A stretch of DNA of 64,000 nucleotides from Pseudomonas sp. MM211 (GTDB lineage: Bacteria; Pseudomonadota; Gammaproteobacteria; Pseudomonadales; Pseudomonadaceae): assembly GCF_020386635.1 (NCBI RefSeq), contig NZ_CP081942.1:1-64000 (forward strand), read 5' to 3'. This document shows, piece after piece, positions 18,968 through 28,314 of this stretch. A program made the position numbers and the translations under genes. The notes beneath the pieces are model-generated. The model was given only the letters and a program-made list of their open reading frames with translations, was not told the DNA's origin and did not search any database. How positions within the stretch are numbered: the first letter of the stretch is position 1; the number at the start of each line of letters is the position of its first letter.

Positions 18968-19285
18968 ATGATTCGTCTATGCGCCCCGCACGAGCTTCCC
19001 GAAGCTCAAAGTCGGGGCTTTTCCGTTACGGGTAAGCAGCTGTTCGCCGTTCGCAAGGACGGTGAGGTGTTCGTGTACCGCAATCGCTGCCCCCATCGTG
19101 GCGTGCCGCTGGAGTGGCAGTCCGATCAGTTTCTCGACCCCAGCGCCAGCCTGATCCAGTGCGCCCGACACGGCGCACTGTTTCTGATCGAGTCCGGCGA
19201 GTGCGTGGCCGGCCCTTGCGAGGGCGATGCTCTGCACATGATTAATAGCAAAGAAGATATGGACGGGATCTGGGTCGATCTGTAG
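18968..19285 (+). CDS. Small Rieske-type [2Fe-2S] protein
   Basis: 105 residues. Both cluster-ligand motifs are present: CPHRG (CxHxG) near residue 40 and CARHG (CxxH-type) near 63, so the 2Fe-2S site is complete. There is no signal peptide or membrane anchor, so it is likely a soluble cytoplasmic electron carrier or a ferredoxin subunit of a dioxygenase-like system; no oxygenase partner is nearby. I chose ATG 18968 with GGAG 6 bases upstream. It follows phuR by 93 bases and could be co-transcribed, but that is inference. Confidence 0.85.
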   Translation: MIRLCAPHELPEAQSRGFSVTGKQLFAVRKDGEVFVYRNRCPHRGVPLEWQSDQFLDPSASLIQCARHGALFLIESGECVAGPCEGDALHMINSKEDMDGIWVDL

Positions 19286-19292
19286 GTCAAAA

Positions 19293-19407
19293 CCTGGGTA
19301 TCGCTTCGCTCAACGCCAGGCTACAGAAGCATGCTGGCGGGAACGCGGCCCCGTAGCCTGGGTGGAGCGCAGTCCCGTAGCCCGGGTCGAGCGCAGCGAC
19401 ACCCGGG
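19293..19407. repeat. BIME-like cluster of a dispersed 32-bp repeat
   Basis: A direct copy of CCTGGGTATCGCTTCGCTCA...CAGGCTAC runs 19293-19326. A truncated inverted copy starts near 19353 (GTAGCCTGGGTGGAGCGCAG), and a full inverted copy runs 19377-19407, ending ACACCCGGG. Related single copies lie at 23649-23680 and 36699-36730. All are between genes. The head-to-tail arrangement resembles bacterial interspersed mosaic elements. Confidence 0.65.
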
Positions 19408-19414
19408 AGCCGTC

Positions 19415-20125
19415 TCAGCCCAACCGCACATCCAGGCGCCGTACTACCTCGATCCCCTGCGGCGAGATATCCACACCGTAAGCCAGCACCTCGATACCCG
19501 CGCTCACCGCTTCGCTCAGAGCCGCCGCGTAGGTCGGGTCGATTTCCCCGGCAGGCCGCACCGCCTCGATGCCCGACAGGTTCACGCAATACAGTTGCAC
19601 GGCACGCACGCCGCTGCGCGCCAAGGCCGCGAGCTCACGCAGGTGCTTGGCACCGCGCTCGGTACGCGCATCCGGAAAGGCCGCCACGGCGCTGTCGGCG
19701 AAGCCCAGGGTCACGCTCTTCACCTCGACGAACGCCACGCCGCTGGTGTACTCGAGGCAGAAATCCACCCGACTGCGCTCCACGCCATAAGGCACTTCGC
19801 GGCGTAGCGCGGTAAAGCCTGCCAGCTCGGAGATCACCCCGGCGCGCAGCGCTTCTTCGACCAGCCCGTTGGCGCGTCCGGTGTTGATGCAGGCCAGGCG
19901 GCCCTGGGGCGTTTCACCGATTTCCCAAGTACCCGGCAGTTTGCGCTTGGGGTCACTGGAACGGCTGAACCAGACCTTGCAGCCCTCGCTCATGCAGTTG
20001 AGCATCGAGCCGGTGTTAGGGCAGTGGATGGTCAGCAGTTCGCCGCTGGTGGTTTCGATGTCGGCGAGAAAGCGTTTGTAGCGACGCAGCAGGCGACCTT
20101 CTTCGAGCGGCGGATCAAATCGCAT
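19415..20125 (-). CDS. sfsA: DNA/RNA nuclease SfsA
   Basis: 236 residues, normal for SfsA (sugar fermentation stimulation protein A). Family signatures: [25 protein letters not shown] near the N-terminus, then the nuclease-like [21 protein letters not shown] with a PD-(D/E)xK-type acidic/Lys pair, and [20 protein letters not shown]. The biological role is poorly known; nuclease activity and sugar-metabolism effects are reported for the family. It overlaps the upstream aminotransferase gene by 11 bases, indicating co-translation. Confidence 0.9.
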   Translation of the reverse strand: MRFDPPLEEGRLLRRYKRFLADIETTSGELLTIHCPNTGSMLNCMSEGCKVWFSRSSDPKRKLPGTWEIGETPQGRLACINTGRANGLVEEALRAGVISELAGFTALRREVPYGVERSRVDFCLEYTSGVAFVEVKSVTLGFADSAVAAFPDARTERGAKHLRELAALARSGVRAVQLYCVNLSGIEAVRPAGEIDPTYAAALSEAVSAGIEVLAYGVDISPQGIEVVRRLDVRLG

Positions 20126-21296
20126 TGGCGCTCCAGCTCTTCAGGCCACGGGCAATACGTTCGACCGCCTGCTCCAGGCGCGGCAGGCTCTGCGTGTAGG
20201 CGAAGCGCACGTGATGCCCTGCCTGATGCCGACCGAAGTCCAGGCCCGGAGTGAACGCCACATGCTCGGTTTCCAGGAAGTGTTGGCAGAAACCGTAGGC
20301 ATCGCCACCGAAGGCGCTGATATCCGCATACAGATAAAAGGCGCCCTGAGGCTCCACGGCAATGCCGAAGCCCAGTTCGCGCAGCGCGGGCAGCAGGAAG
20401 TCGCGGCGCTCGGCAAAGGCGGCCCGCCGCTCTTCGAGAATCGCCAGGGTCTGCGGCTCGAAACAGGCCAGCGCGGCATGCTGGGCCATGCTCGGCGCGC
20501 TGATATAGAGGTTCTGGGCCAGTTTCTCCAGGTCTGCGATCGCTTCTTCGGGTGCCACCAGCCAGCCCAGGCGCCAGCCAGTCATGCCAAAATACTTGGA
20601 GAAGCTGTTGAGCACGAAGGCATCATCGTCCACCTCCAGCACGCTGCTGGCATCCACGCCATAGGTCAGGCCGTGATAGATCTCGTCGACCACCATATGG
20701 CCGCCACGGGCCTTCAAGGCCTGGGACAAAGAAGACAGCTCCGCAGCGCTCAGCAGCGTGCCGGTGGGGTTGGCCGGCGAGGCGAGCAAGGCGCCGACGC
20801 TATCGGCGTTCCAGCAATCGGCGACCGTCTGAGCGGTGAGCTGATACCGCTCTTCGGGCCCCACCGGCACCAACTGCGCAGCGCCTTCCACGAGGCGCAG
20901 GAAGTGCCGATTGCAAGGGTAGCCCGGGTCGGCCAGTAGCCAATGCTTGCCCGGATCGACCAGCAGGCTGGCCGCCAGCAACAGCGCACCGGAGCCGCCC
21001 GGCGTGATGAGGATGCGCTGCGGGTCTATGTTCAGTCGGTAGCGCTGCGCATAGAAAGCGGCGATCGCCTCACGCAGGGCCGGCAGCCCGCGAGCGGCGG
21101 TATAGCGGGTATGCCCTGCAGCCAGTGCAGCCTGACCGGCCGCAACGATGGGCGCGGCGGTGGTGAAGTCCGGCTCGCCGATTTCCAGGTGAATGACATC
21201 ATGGCCCTCGGCCTGCAACTGATTGGCCCGCGCCAGCAAGGCCATCACGTGGAAGGGTTCGATCGCGCGGCTGCGGGCGCTGTAGAGCTGGGCCAT
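20115..21296 (-). CDS. Class I/II PLP-dependent aminotransferase
   Basis: 393 residues of the AspC/aminotransferase fold-type I family. The PLP lysine is in [17 protein letters not shown] near residue 233, with [12 protein letters not shown] (the Asn contact) and [11 protein letters not shown] upstream. It begins [21 protein letters not shown], close to Pseudomonas proteins annotated as putative alanine/valine or aspartate aminotransferases. The amino-acid substrate cannot be assigned. It is the first gene of a two-gene unit with sfsA. Confidence 0.87.
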   Translation of the reverse strand: MAQLYSARSRAIEPFHVMALLARANQLQAEGHDVIHLEIGEPDFTTAAPIVAAGQAALAAGHTRYTAARGLPALREAIAAFYAQRYRLNIDPQRILITPGGSGALLLAASLLVDPGKHWLLADPGYPCNRHFLRLVEGAAQLVPVGPEERYQLTAQTVADCWNADSVGALLASPANPTGTLLSAAELSSLSQALKARGGHMVVDEIYHGLTYGVDASSVLEVDDDAFVLNSFSKYFGMTGWRLGWLVAPEEAIADLEKLAQNLYISAPSMAQHAALACFEPQTLAILEERRAAFAERRDFLLPALRELGFGIAVEPQGAFYLYADISAFGGDAYGFCQHFLETEHVAFTPGLDFGRHQAGHHVRFAYTQSLPRLEQAVERIARGLKSWSANAI

Positions 21297-21628
21297 GGGG
21301 AAATGCCTTGGGAAACCTATTAAAGGTGGAATTCTATCAGGACGGCTCTGTCATACCGTGCCGACGCACCACTGAAACACGTGTTTACACTGCAATTGCA
21401 AAAGCCCGTTCGGCAGATAGGACAGAGCCCGTGTTGAGCCGCAAGGCGCCGTGCAAAGCCACTGAGGGTGCTCTGTCGAACTAAGACGCACAACCATGAC
21501 ATCCGGGAGTGGCGCGGCTTGAGGCGATCTGGTAAGTTCGCCCGCTTGCAGTCGCAGGGCCGTTATTGTAAACGGCAACGGACACATTCCCTGCGCAGTG
21601 GATTAGAGAGAGTGAGAGGCGGCCATCC
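21297..21628. other. Gene-free spacer upstream of dksA
   Basis: 332 bases between the divergent aminotransferase and dksA genes. A perfect 12-bp palindrome AAACACGTGTTT lies at 21375-21386. I see no convincing small gene and no clear sigma-70 hexamer pair. It must hold the dksA promoter and the aminotransferase promoter. Confidence 0.5.
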
Positions 21629-22072
21629 ATGCCCATCAAAGCAAAAGCAACAAACGGCCAATTGATTCGTGGCTTCGAACCCTACAAGGAAACCAAGGGC
21701 GAGGAGTACATGAGTGAGGCGATGCGCGCCCACTTCACCGGCATCCTGAACAAATGGAAGCTGGAGCTGATGCAGGAAGTTGATCGCACCGTTCACCACA
21801 TGCAGGACGAGGCAGCCAACTTCCCAGATCCGGCAGACCGTGCCAGCCAGGAAGAAGAGTTCAGCCTGGAACTGCGTGCCCGTGATCGCGAGCGCAAGCT
21901 GATCAAGAAAATCGACGAAACCCTGCAACTGATCGAAGACGAAGATTACGGCTGGTGCGATTCCTGTGGCGTCGAGATCGGCATCCGCCGTCTGGAAGCC
22001 CGCCCAACCGCCACCCTTTGCATCGACTGCAAGACCCTGGCGGAAATCAAGGAAAAACAGGTCGGCTCCTGA
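21629..22072 (+). CDS. dksA: RNA polymerase-binding transcription factor DksA
   Basis: 147 residues, normal length. An N-terminal helix, a coiled-coil (about residues 35-105, with DEAANFPDPADRASQEEEF at its tip, carrying the conserved Asp pair) and a C4 zinc finger (CDSC at about 110 and CIDC at about 132) are all present. DksA binds the secondary channel of RNA polymerase and, with ppGpp, adjusts rRNA, amino-acid and virulence promoters. A terminator hairpin and then gluQ follow, as in other Pseudomonas. Confidence 0.97.
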   Translation: MPIKAKATNGQLIRGFEPYKETKGEEYMSEAMRAHFTGILNKWKLELMQEVDRTVHHMQDEAANFPDPADRASQEEEFSLELRARDRERKLIKKIDETLQLIEDEDYGWCDSCGVEIGIRRLEARPTATLCIDCKTLAEIKEKQVGS

Positions 22073-22085
22073 GTCGATCAACAGA

Positions 22086-22113
22086 CGGGGCGCTCAGGCG
22101 CCCCGTTTCGTTT
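22086..22113 (+). terminator. Rho-independent terminator after dksA
   Basis: A perfect 8-bp GC stem (CGGGGCGC / GCGCCCCG, loop TCAG) is followed by a T-rich run GTTTCGTTT. It starts 14 bases after the dksA stop, separating dksA from gluQ. Confidence 0.75.
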
Positions 22114-22132
22114 CCCCCTCCGTAACGCCCTC

Positions 22133-23020
22133 ATGCACAGTCCCACTTATATCGGTCGCTTCGCCCCTACGCCCAGTGGCTATCTGCACTTCGGCTCGCT
22201 GGTCGCCGCCCTCGCTTCCTACCTCGACGCCCGTTCCGTAGGCGGCCGCTGGCTGCTGCGCATGGAAGATCTCGATCCGCCCCGAGAGGTTCCCGGAGCA
22301 CAGAGCGCGATTTTGCAAACCCTCGAGCGCTATGGCCTGCACTGGGATGGCGAACTGACCCGCCAGAGCGAGCGCTATGCCGAATACGAAGCGCTGGTGC
22401 AGCGCCTGTTCGATCAGGGCCTGGCCTACGCCTGTACCTGCTCGCGCAAAAAACTCGAAGGCAGCGGCGGCATCTATCCGGGTTACTGCGGTAATGCTGG
22501 CCATGGGCGTCATGACGCCGCCATCCGCCTACGCGTACCGCAACTGACTTACCGCTTCACCGATCGAGTACAGGGCGAATACAGCCAGCACCTGGGTCGA
22601 GAAGTGGGCGATTTCGTTATCTGCCGTCGCGATGGCTTGTATGCCTACCAGCTCGCTGTCGTCCTGGATGACGCCTGGCAAGGCATCAACAACGTGGTAC
22701 GCGGCGCCGACCTGCTCGACTCGACGCCACGCCAACTCTACCTGCAAGAGCTGCTCGGACTGCCCCAGCCGCGCTATCTGCACGTGCCGTTGATCATCCA
22801 GCCCGACGGCCACAAGCTCGGCAAGTCTTATCGCTCACCGCCGCTGCCGAGCGACCAGGCCACGCCGCTACTGATTCGCGCCCTGCACGCACTCGGCCAG
22901 AACGCCCCGCGCGAACTCGAAGATGCCAGTGCCGACGAGCTGCTGCTGTGGAGCGCACGCCACTGGGATGCCACGCGCATCCCGCGCACACGCAACCTGG
23001 CGGAAAGTCAGTTGCGCTGA
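22133..23020 (+). CDS. gluQ: Glutamyl-Q tRNA(Asp) synthetase
   Basis: 295 residues, a truncated glutamyl-tRNA synthetase paralogue lacking the anticodon-binding domain. The class I signature is FAPTPSGYLHFGSL, the zinc ligands are CTCSR and the following Tyr/Cys in YPGYC, and the KMSKS-like loop is HKLGKS. The enzyme attaches glutamate to queuosine at the wobble position of tRNA(Asp) without needing tRNA(Glu). It lies directly downstream of dksA, the typical Pseudomonas arrangement. Confidence 0.95.
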   Translation: MHSPTYIGRFAPTPSGYLHFGSLVAALASYLDARSVGGRWLLRMEDLDPPREVPGAQSAILQTLERYGLHWDGELTRQSERYAEYEALVQRLFDQGLAYACTCSRKKLEGSGGIYPGYCGNAGHGRHDAAIRLRVPQLTYRFTDRVQGEYSQHLGREVGDFVICRRDGLYAYQLAVVLDDAWQGINNVVRGADLLDSTPRQLYLQELLGLPQPRYLHVPLIIQPDGHKLGKSYRSPPLPSDQATPLLIRALHALGQNAPRELEDASADELLLWSARHWDATRIPRTRNLAESQLR

Positions 23021-23071
23021 TCGCCCGTAAAGGGCAGCCTTGCGCACCCAACACACGATCAGGAATCTGCC

Positions 23072-23605
23072 ATGCGCGCCCAGCTCGAAGAACTCATCGG
23101 TAAAATCAGCTCGGGCTGCCTGCCGCAGGACGAAATCACCCGTATCGCTGACGAAGCGGCACAGGCCTATGCCGACCCACAGGCATTTCTGGCGGCCAAC
23201 CCGGACGTCAACTACGACGACAGCTTTCCCATCCCGCTGGGCGAATGGATGGTGATCGGCAACCTGCCGGATACCGTGCTGTTCCAGGCCGACAGCTACG
23301 ACGAGCTGTTTCGCCAGATCACCGAGTCGTTCGGCGCCGAAGTGAGCTTCGTGCTCACTGCCAAACAATTGCACAAGGTCGAGCCGTTGAAGGCCCTGAA
23401 CCGCATCCAGGTGCAGCTGAGCAGCCTGTCGAAGGAAACCCAGGGCTATGTGCTGGTCGACTTCAGCGAGCCGCTGGACGATGAGCTGCAGGCCGTACTG
23501 GTGTACACCAGCGAACTGCCTCGGGTGCTGGAACTGGCGGTGGAAGTGGGCATCTACGCAGCACCGGCCTATGAGACGCTAAAGGCAGCGCAGGCCGGGC
23601 AGTGA
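23072..23605 (+). CDS. Unrecognised conserved-looking protein
   Basis: 177 residues, acidic, no signal peptide or membrane helix. Codon use is like its neighbours, and an upstream purine-rich GATCAGGAATCTGCC precedes the ATG. The sequence mixes helical stretches (LEELIGKISSGCLPQDEITRIADEAAQAYADP) with a predicted alpha/beta second half. I do not recognise the family. It follows gluQ by 51 bases on the same strand and may be co-transcribed. A REP-like repeat copy follows it. Confidence 0.7.
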   Translation: MRAQLEELIGKISSGCLPQDEITRIADEAAQAYADPQAFLAANPDVNYDDSFPIPLGEWMVIGNLPDTVLFQADSYDELFRQITESFGAEVSFVLTAKQLHKVEPLKALNRIQVQLSSLSKETQGYVLVDFSEPLDDELQAVLVYTSELPRVLELAVEVGIYAAPAYETLKAAQAGQ

Positions 23606-23648
23606 GCCTGGGCCGACCGTAGGGTTTTGCGTCACGCCTGAAAAAGAT

Positions 23649-23680
23649 CCTGGGTATCGCTTCGCTCAACCCAGGCTACG
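23649..23680. repeat. Single copy of the 32-bp dispersed repeat
   Basis: CCTGGGTATCGCTTCGCTCA followed by ACCCAGGCTAC, nearly identical to the copy at 19293. It contains the inverted arms CCTGGGT and ACCCAGG, so it can fold as a hairpin. It lies between the convergent hypothetical and lipase genes. Confidence 0.65.
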
Positions 23681-23705
23681 GTTCCACTGCCATATGCCGG
23701 CAGAG

Positions 23706-24596
23706 TTACAGCCCGGCGTCGTGCAGCCTGCGTAGGTGCTCGATGTACAGGCTGACTGGGTTGACCCCCTCGCCGGCACGGCCGAAGTGCTGGTTGACGA
23801 TATCCAGGTGATCGAGCGGATAGTCGTCGCGGATAACCTTGCCCAGGTGGGAGCTGACGCGGCCGACCATGCCATCACACTGCCCGGCCTCGCGCACGAA
23901 GGTGCGCGCAAAGCGCCGGCAGAACCAGTTCGACAGATCACGGCGATTGCCGCCCTGGTCGGTGATGCCTGGCTGCAGGGTGCCGGACCAGGAGTAATAG
24001 CGCACGCCATTGACCTCCTCCGGCCCATCTTCTCCCCACACTGACGGCAGGCCCTGAGGATATTGGTGATTGAAGATGCCAACGCCCTCGGTGGTCAGCG
24101 AGCGATGGGCGGCCTTGGCATTGATCGGCATGCTCGCGCCACGGGCGCCGCTGTCGAACAGAGTCACCACCCGCGCCAGCACATGTACCCCAAACTGCAG
24201 CAGCGTGCCGCGCAGGCTGCCCGGTGCAGCTTTGCGTTCAATGTGGTCGGCCAGTTCGGAACCCTGATGCGGGCCGGCCAGGGAAGTCACCGAGGCGACC
24301 CATTCCGGCCGGCGGGCAGCCGCGTAGCGACACACCAGAGCACCCTGGCTATGGCCGATCAGGTGCACCTTCTCCGCGCCACTGCGCCTACGCGCTTCGG
24401 TGATCTGTAGCAATAATTGTTCGCCGCGAAGCTCGGTGGCATGCACCGCCGACAGACGCGCGGGATAAACGTCGACGCCCTGATTGCGCAGGGCCGTGAC
24501 GATGCCATACCAGTATTCGAAACCGAACAGACTGACAAAACCCAGAAAACCAGGAACCAGCACCAGTGGGTACCGGGGAACTGCACGATGACCCAT
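23706..24596 (-). CDS. Family I triacylglycerol lipase, apparently without signal peptide
   Basis: About 296 residues resembling true bacterial lipases such as P. aeruginosa LipA. The oxyanion region is PLVLVPGFLGF, the next block FEYWYGIVTALRNQG, the nucleophile elbow GHSQGALVCRY, the catalytic Asp in CDGMVGRVSSHLG and the His in YPLDHLDIVNQ. LipA-type enzymes are exported and need a foldase, but here no signal peptide precedes the mature-like start, and no foldase gene is adjacent. I chose ATG 24596 (MGHRAVPRYP) with GGAG 6 bases upstream; in-frame starts at 24608 and 24668 do not add a convincing signal sequence. It may act inside the cell. Confidence 0.83.
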   Translation of the reverse strand: MGHRAVPRYPLVLVPGFLGFVSLFGFEYWYGIVTALRNQGVDVYPARLSAVHATELRGEQLLLQITEARRRSGAEKVHLIGHSQGALVCRYAAARRPEWVASVTSLAGPHQGSELADHIERKAAPGSLRGTLLQFGVHVLARVVTLFDSGARGASMPINAKAAHRSLTTEGVGIFNHQYPQGLPSVWGEDGPEEVNGVRYYSWSGTLQPGITDQGGNRRDLSNWFCRRFARTFVREAGQCDGMVGRVSSHLGKVIRDDYPLDHLDIVNQHFGRAGEGVNPVSLYIEHLRRLHDAGL

Positions 24597-24770
24597 TTCA
24601 GTCTCCATGGAGGAGCGCCACCTGGCCAAAACGGCAGGCATCAGGTAGCGCGCGGGAAAGCACATCATGATTGTCGATGGCCACTATCGAGACAGTCGAC
24701 TTCATCCCTGACTGCCTCGCCCTTAGCATGGTTCCGTGAAACACCGTATGCAAAGAGAACGAGGTGCACC

Positions 24771-24905
24771 ATGAAAGTCCTGACCATCTTCCTAGCGTTG
24801 AGCCTGCTGAGCGCCAATGCACTCGCATTGCCCAGTCGCAGCCCATCACCCATTTTGGGTGAGGCCGTAGACAGCAGCCAGCAACAGCCGGGAATTGAGC
24901 GCTAG
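24771..24905 (+). CDS. Small predicted exported peptide, 44 residues
   Basis: ATG 24771 is preceded by GAGG 6 bases upstream. The product begins MKVLTIFLALSLLSANALAL, a textbook signal peptide with an ALA cleavage site, leaving a mature peptide of about 25 residues rich in Ser, Pro and Gln. There is no Cys and no recognised family. It lies alone between the divergent lipase gene and osmE. The combination of ribosome site and signal peptide makes a real gene likely, but expression is unproven. Confidence 0.55.
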   Translation: MKVLTIFLALSLLSANALALPSRSPSPILGEAVDSSQQQPGIER

Positions 24906-25044
24906 CCCCTGAATGAACGCCTGCAACGGCACATGAGTGCATCTGCAGGCATAACCAGACCAAGCCATGGGTGATTTAGGACGAACTTATCCACACTCGT
25001 CGGGCTCGAAAAAATGGTCTGGTTCATCACAAGGGAAATACACC

Positions 25045-25398
25045 ATGTTCAAGCAAAGTCTGGGTGCTGCATGCGTTCTGGCCGTCCTTACCGGTTGTGC
25101 CGGTAAGCCGGAAAATCCGGTTGACCACATCACCTACCGCAACGAGCCGCTGGTCAAACAGGTCGAGAAGGACATGAGCAAGTCGACCGTTCTGGAGTTG
25201 GGTGGCCCACCCTCCTCGGAGATAACCCGCACGCTTCTTCCGGGCACCTGCAACAACTATGTCCTCAACCGTGACGGCAAAGAACAGCCTTACTACGTTG
25301 CCTTCAACTCCGCAGACCGGGTCGACAGCAAAGGCTTCCTGACCTGCGAGCAGATGGAAATCAACGAGCGCGAACGCGCCCGTGGTAAGGGCATCTGA
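25045..25398 (+). CDS. osmE: OsmE-type outer-membrane lipoprotein
   Basis: 117 residues with a lipoprotein signal (FKQSLGAACVLAVLTGCAG, lipobox LTGC, Cys near residue 19) and the SmpA/OmlA (BamE-like) fold: VKQVEKDMSKSTVLELGGPPSSEI, then LPGTCNNYVLNRDGKEQPYYVAFN. E. coli OsmE is induced by osmotic stress and in stationary phase. I chose ATG 25045, with AAGGGAAA upstream, rather than 24967. A strong terminator follows. Confidence 0.85.
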   Translation: MFKQSLGAACVLAVLTGCAGKPENPVDHITYRNEPLVKQVEKDMSKSTVLELGGPPSSEITRTLLPGTCNNYVLNRDGKEQPYYVAFNSADRVDSKGFLTCEQMEINERERARGKGI

Positions 25399-25414
25399 TT
25401 CAGCCGCCGGTAAT

Positions 25415-25452
25415 AAAAAATGCCCGCCTCTAAGGAGAGCGGGCATTTTTTT
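25415..25452. terminator. Bidirectional terminator between osmE and cysNC
   Basis: AAAAAATGCCCGC, an 11-base loop region and GCGGGCATTTTTTT give a strong stem with A and T tracts on both sides, so it can stop transcription from osmE on the plus strand and cysNC on the minus strand. Confidence 0.88.
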
Positions 25453-25499
25453 GTGCAGTCGAGCAGCAGGGCCGACGCGCAGCTGATCATCAGTAGGTT

Positions 25500-27395
25500 T
25501 TAGATAGCGCCACGGCTACGCAGGATGGCCAGCACGTGCTTGACACCCTCGTCTACCGACAGGCTCTGAGTATCCAGCACCAGATCCGCATTCAGAGGCA
25601 CATCGTAGGGGAAGGAATCGCCCGGGATGTTATCGCCACCCGCCGCATACAGCCCTTGCGGATCGCGCTCTGCACAAACCAGCGGTGAAGCCTGCACATA
25701 GACGGTGATCAGGCGCTCGGCACCGATCAGCGCCTTGGCTTGCTCGCGTCCTTCAGCATCCGGCGCCACGAAAGCGGCCAGGGTAAGCAGACCGGCTTCG
25801 TTGAACTGACGCGCCACGTGGGCGGCACGACGCCAGTTCTCGGTACGCCCGGCGCGATCCTGCGGCAAACCCTTGTTCAGGTCATGGCGCAAGTTCTGGC
25901 CATCGAGCACGTAAACCGCACGGCCCATGTCGAACAGCTTGCGCTCGACCGCGTACGCCAGCGTGCTCTTGCCTGCGCCCGACAGGCCGCTGAACAGCAC
26001 GGTGGCCGGTTGCTGGCCGAAGCGCGATGCACGCTCTTCGGTGGAGACGTGGCCGGATTCGCTGTGGTGACCCGAACCGGAAACCTGAGCATCGCTGATG
26101 ATCATGCCGGCGCCGACGGTGCCATTGGTCAGCCGGTCGATGATGATGAACGAGCCAGTGGTGCGGTTATGGGCATAACCGTCCAGGGCGATCGATGCAT
26201 CAAGGGCGATCTTCACCTTGCCGATTTCATTGAGCTGCAGGCTGCTCGCGGCGCCCTCTTCCAGGGTGTTCACATCGATCCGGTGAGCGATGCTGGCAAT
26301 GGAGCCCGGCACGTAGCTGGTGGCGCGCTTGATGTCGTATTTCTTGCCAGGCAGCATCGGCTCTTCGGCCATCCACACCAGCATGGCGTCGAAGCTGTCG
26401 ACCACCTGCGGACGGTTGTCGGCATGCACCAGCATGTCGCCGCGCGATACGTCGATCTCGTCTTCCAGGGTCAGGGTGATCGCCTGGCCAGGGCCGGCCT
26501 GCTCCAGCTCGCCTTCATAGGTGACGATGGACTTGACCTTGCTGCCCTTGCCCGATGGCAGAGCGATGATTTCATCACCCTTGCGCACGATGCCGCTCGC
26601 CAGGGTGCCGGCGAAGCCGCGGAAGTTCAGGTTCGGACGATTGACGTACTGCACAGGGAAGCGCAGATCGTCGAAATTGCGGTCGCCCGCCACTTCCACG
26701 GTCTCGAGAATTTCCATCAGCGACTGGCCGCTGTACCACGGCGAACGCTCGGACTTGTTGACCACGTTGTCGCCCTTGAGCGCCGACATGGGCACGAAGA
26801 ACAGCGACGTGGGCTTGAGGTTGATCTTGTCGGCAAAAGCCTGGTAATCGGCCTTGATCTGCTCGAACACACCTTCATCGAAGCCCTTCAGATCCATCTT
26901 GTTGATGGCGACGACGATGTGCTTGATGCCCAGCAGCGAGGCGATGAAGCTGTGGCGCTTGGTCTGGGTCTGCACGCCGTAACGAGCGTCGATCAGGATG
27001 ATCGCCAGGTCGCAGTTGGAGGCGCCGGTTGCCATGTTGCGCGTGTACTGCTCATGGCCGGGGGTGTCGGCGATGATGAACTTGCGTTTGGTGGTGCTGA
27101 AATAGCGGTATGCGACATCGATGGTGATGCCCTGCTCGCGCTCGGCCTGCAGGCCGTCGACCAGCAGCGCCAGGTCGATGTCTTCACCGGTGGTACCGAC
27201 TTTTTTCGAGTCTTTGGTGATGGCGTCCAGATGGTCTTCGTAGATCATCTTGGAGTCGTGCAGCAGGCGGCCGATCAGCGTGCTCTTGCCGTCGTCGACA
27301 TTGCCGCAGGTCAGAAAACGCAGCAGCTCTTTACGTTCGTGCTGGGCCAGGTAAGCGAGGATATCCTCGCTGATCAGTTCGGATTGGTGCGACAT
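25500..27395 (-). CDS. cysNC: Bifunctional sulfate adenylyltransferase subunit 1/adenylylsulfate kinase
   Basis: 631 residues. The N-terminal CysN part is an EF-Tu-like GTPase: P-loop [20 protein letters not shown] and NKMD. The C-terminal part from about residue 460 is an APS kinase with its own P-loop GLSGAGKST. With CysD it makes adenosine phosphosulfate from sulfate and ATP, driven by GTP hydrolysis; the kinase makes PAPS. The fusion is common in Pseudomonas. It starts one base after the cysD stop, so the two are an operon. Confidence 0.96.
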   Translation of the reverse strand: MSHQSELISEDILAYLAQHERKELLRFLTCGNVDDGKSTLIGRLLHDSKMIYEDHLDAITKDSKKVGTTGEDIDLALLVDGLQAEREQGITIDVAYRYFSTTKRKFIIADTPGHEQYTRNMATGASNCDLAIILIDARYGVQTQTKRHSFIASLLGIKHIVVAINKMDLKGFDEGVFEQIKADYQAFADKINLKPTSLFFVPMSALKGDNVVNKSERSPWYSGQSLMEILETVEVAGDRNFDDLRFPVQYVNRPNLNFRGFAGTLASGIVRKGDEIIALPSGKGSKVKSIVTYEGELEQAGPGQAITLTLEDEIDVSRGDMLVHADNRPQVVDSFDAMLVWMAEEPMLPGKKYDIKRATSYVPGSIASIAHRIDVNTLEEGAASSLQLNEIGKVKIALDASIALDGYAHNRTTGSFIIIDRLTNGTVGAGMIISDAQVSGSGHHSESGHVSTEERASRFGQQPATVLFSGLSGAGKSTLAYAVERKLFDMGRAVYVLDGQNLRHDLNKGLPQDRAGRTENWRRAAHVARQFNEAGLLTLAAFVAPDAEGREQAKALIGAERLITVYVQASPLVCAERDPQGLYAAGGDNIPGDSFPYDVPLNADLVLDTQSLSVDEGVKHVLAILRSRGAI

Positions 27396-27396
27396 A

Positions 27397-28314
27397 TCAA
27401 AAGTACCCCTGGCGTTTCTTCTCTTCCATCGAGCCGGACGAGTCGTGGTCGATGACGCGGCCCTGGCGCTCAGAGGTCTTGGCCAACAGCATTTCCTGAA
27501 TGATTTCCGGCAGGGTGCTGGCAGTGGACTCCACCGCGCCTGTCAGCGGGTAGCAGCCCAGGGTACGGAAGCGCACCATCTTCTTGTGAATGCTGGCTTT
27601 CTGCTCGGGAGTGAGGTGCTCGAGGATGCGTTCATCGTCGATCATGATCAGCGCGCCATTCATCTCGATCACTTCGCGCTCTTCGGCGAAATACAGCGGC
27701 ACGATCGGAATCTGCTCAAGGTAGATGTACTGCCAGATATCCAGCTCGGTCCAGTTGGACAGCGGGAATACGCGGATCGACTCGCCCTTCTTGACGTTGC
27801 CGTTGTACACATTCCACAGCTCGGGGCGCTGGTTCTTCGGATCCCAGCGGTGCTTGTTGTCGCGGAACGAGTACACACGCTCCTTGGCACGAGACTTCTC
27901 TTCGTCACGGCGCGCACCACCGAAGGCGGCGTCGAAGCCGTACTTGTCCAGCGCCTGCTTGAGGCCTTCGGTCTTCATCACGTCGGTGTGCTTGGCACTG
28001 CCGTAAGTGAAGGGGTTCATGTCCTGCGCCACACCCTCAGGGTTGGTGTGGGTGATCAGATCCAGGCCGTACTCGCTGACCATCTTCTCGCGGAAGCTGT
28101 ACATCTCCTGGAATTTCCAGCGCGTGTCCACGTGCATCACCGGGAATGGCAGTTTCCCGGGAAAAAAGGCCTTGCGCGCGAGATGCAGCATCACGGCGGA
28201 ATCTTTGCCGATGGAATAGAGCATCACCGGGTTATCGAATTCGGCGGCCACTTCACGAATGATGTGGATGCTTTCCGCCTCGAGCTGTTTCAAGTGCGTC
28301 AGTTTGTCGAGCAT
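27397..28314 (-). CDS. cysD: Sulfate adenylyltransferase subunit 2
   Basis: 305 residues, normal length. The PP-loop nucleotide motif is [18 protein letters not shown] near residue 33, followed by PAPS-reductase-family segments such as [29 protein letters not shown] and the C-terminal [12 protein letters not shown]. It adenylates sulfate in the assimilation pathway with CysNC. The 380-base upstream region holds several dyads. Control by sulfur supply is expected from the pathway but not visible in the sequence. Confidence 0.96.
   Translation of the reverse strand: MLDKLTHLKQLEAESIHIIREVAAEFDNPVMLYSIGKDSAVMLHLARKAFFPGKLPFPVMHVDTRWKFQEMYSFREKMVSEYGLDLITHTNPEGVAQDMNPFTYGSAKHTDVMKTEGLKQALDKYGFDAAFGGARRDEEKSRAKERVYSFRDNKHRWDPKNQRPELWNVYNGNVKKGESIRVFPLSNWTELDIWQYIYLEQIPIVPLYFAEEREVIEMNGALIMIDDERILEHLTPEQKASIHKKMVRFRTLGCYPLTGAVESTASTLPEIIQEMLLAKTSERQGRVIDHDSSGSMEEKKRQGYF

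Noticed and set aside
25740-27455. A 571-codon plus-strand open frame across cysNC
   Set aside because: It is antisense to an intact bifunctional gene, and its His/Gln-rich composition is typical of a reversed coding frame.
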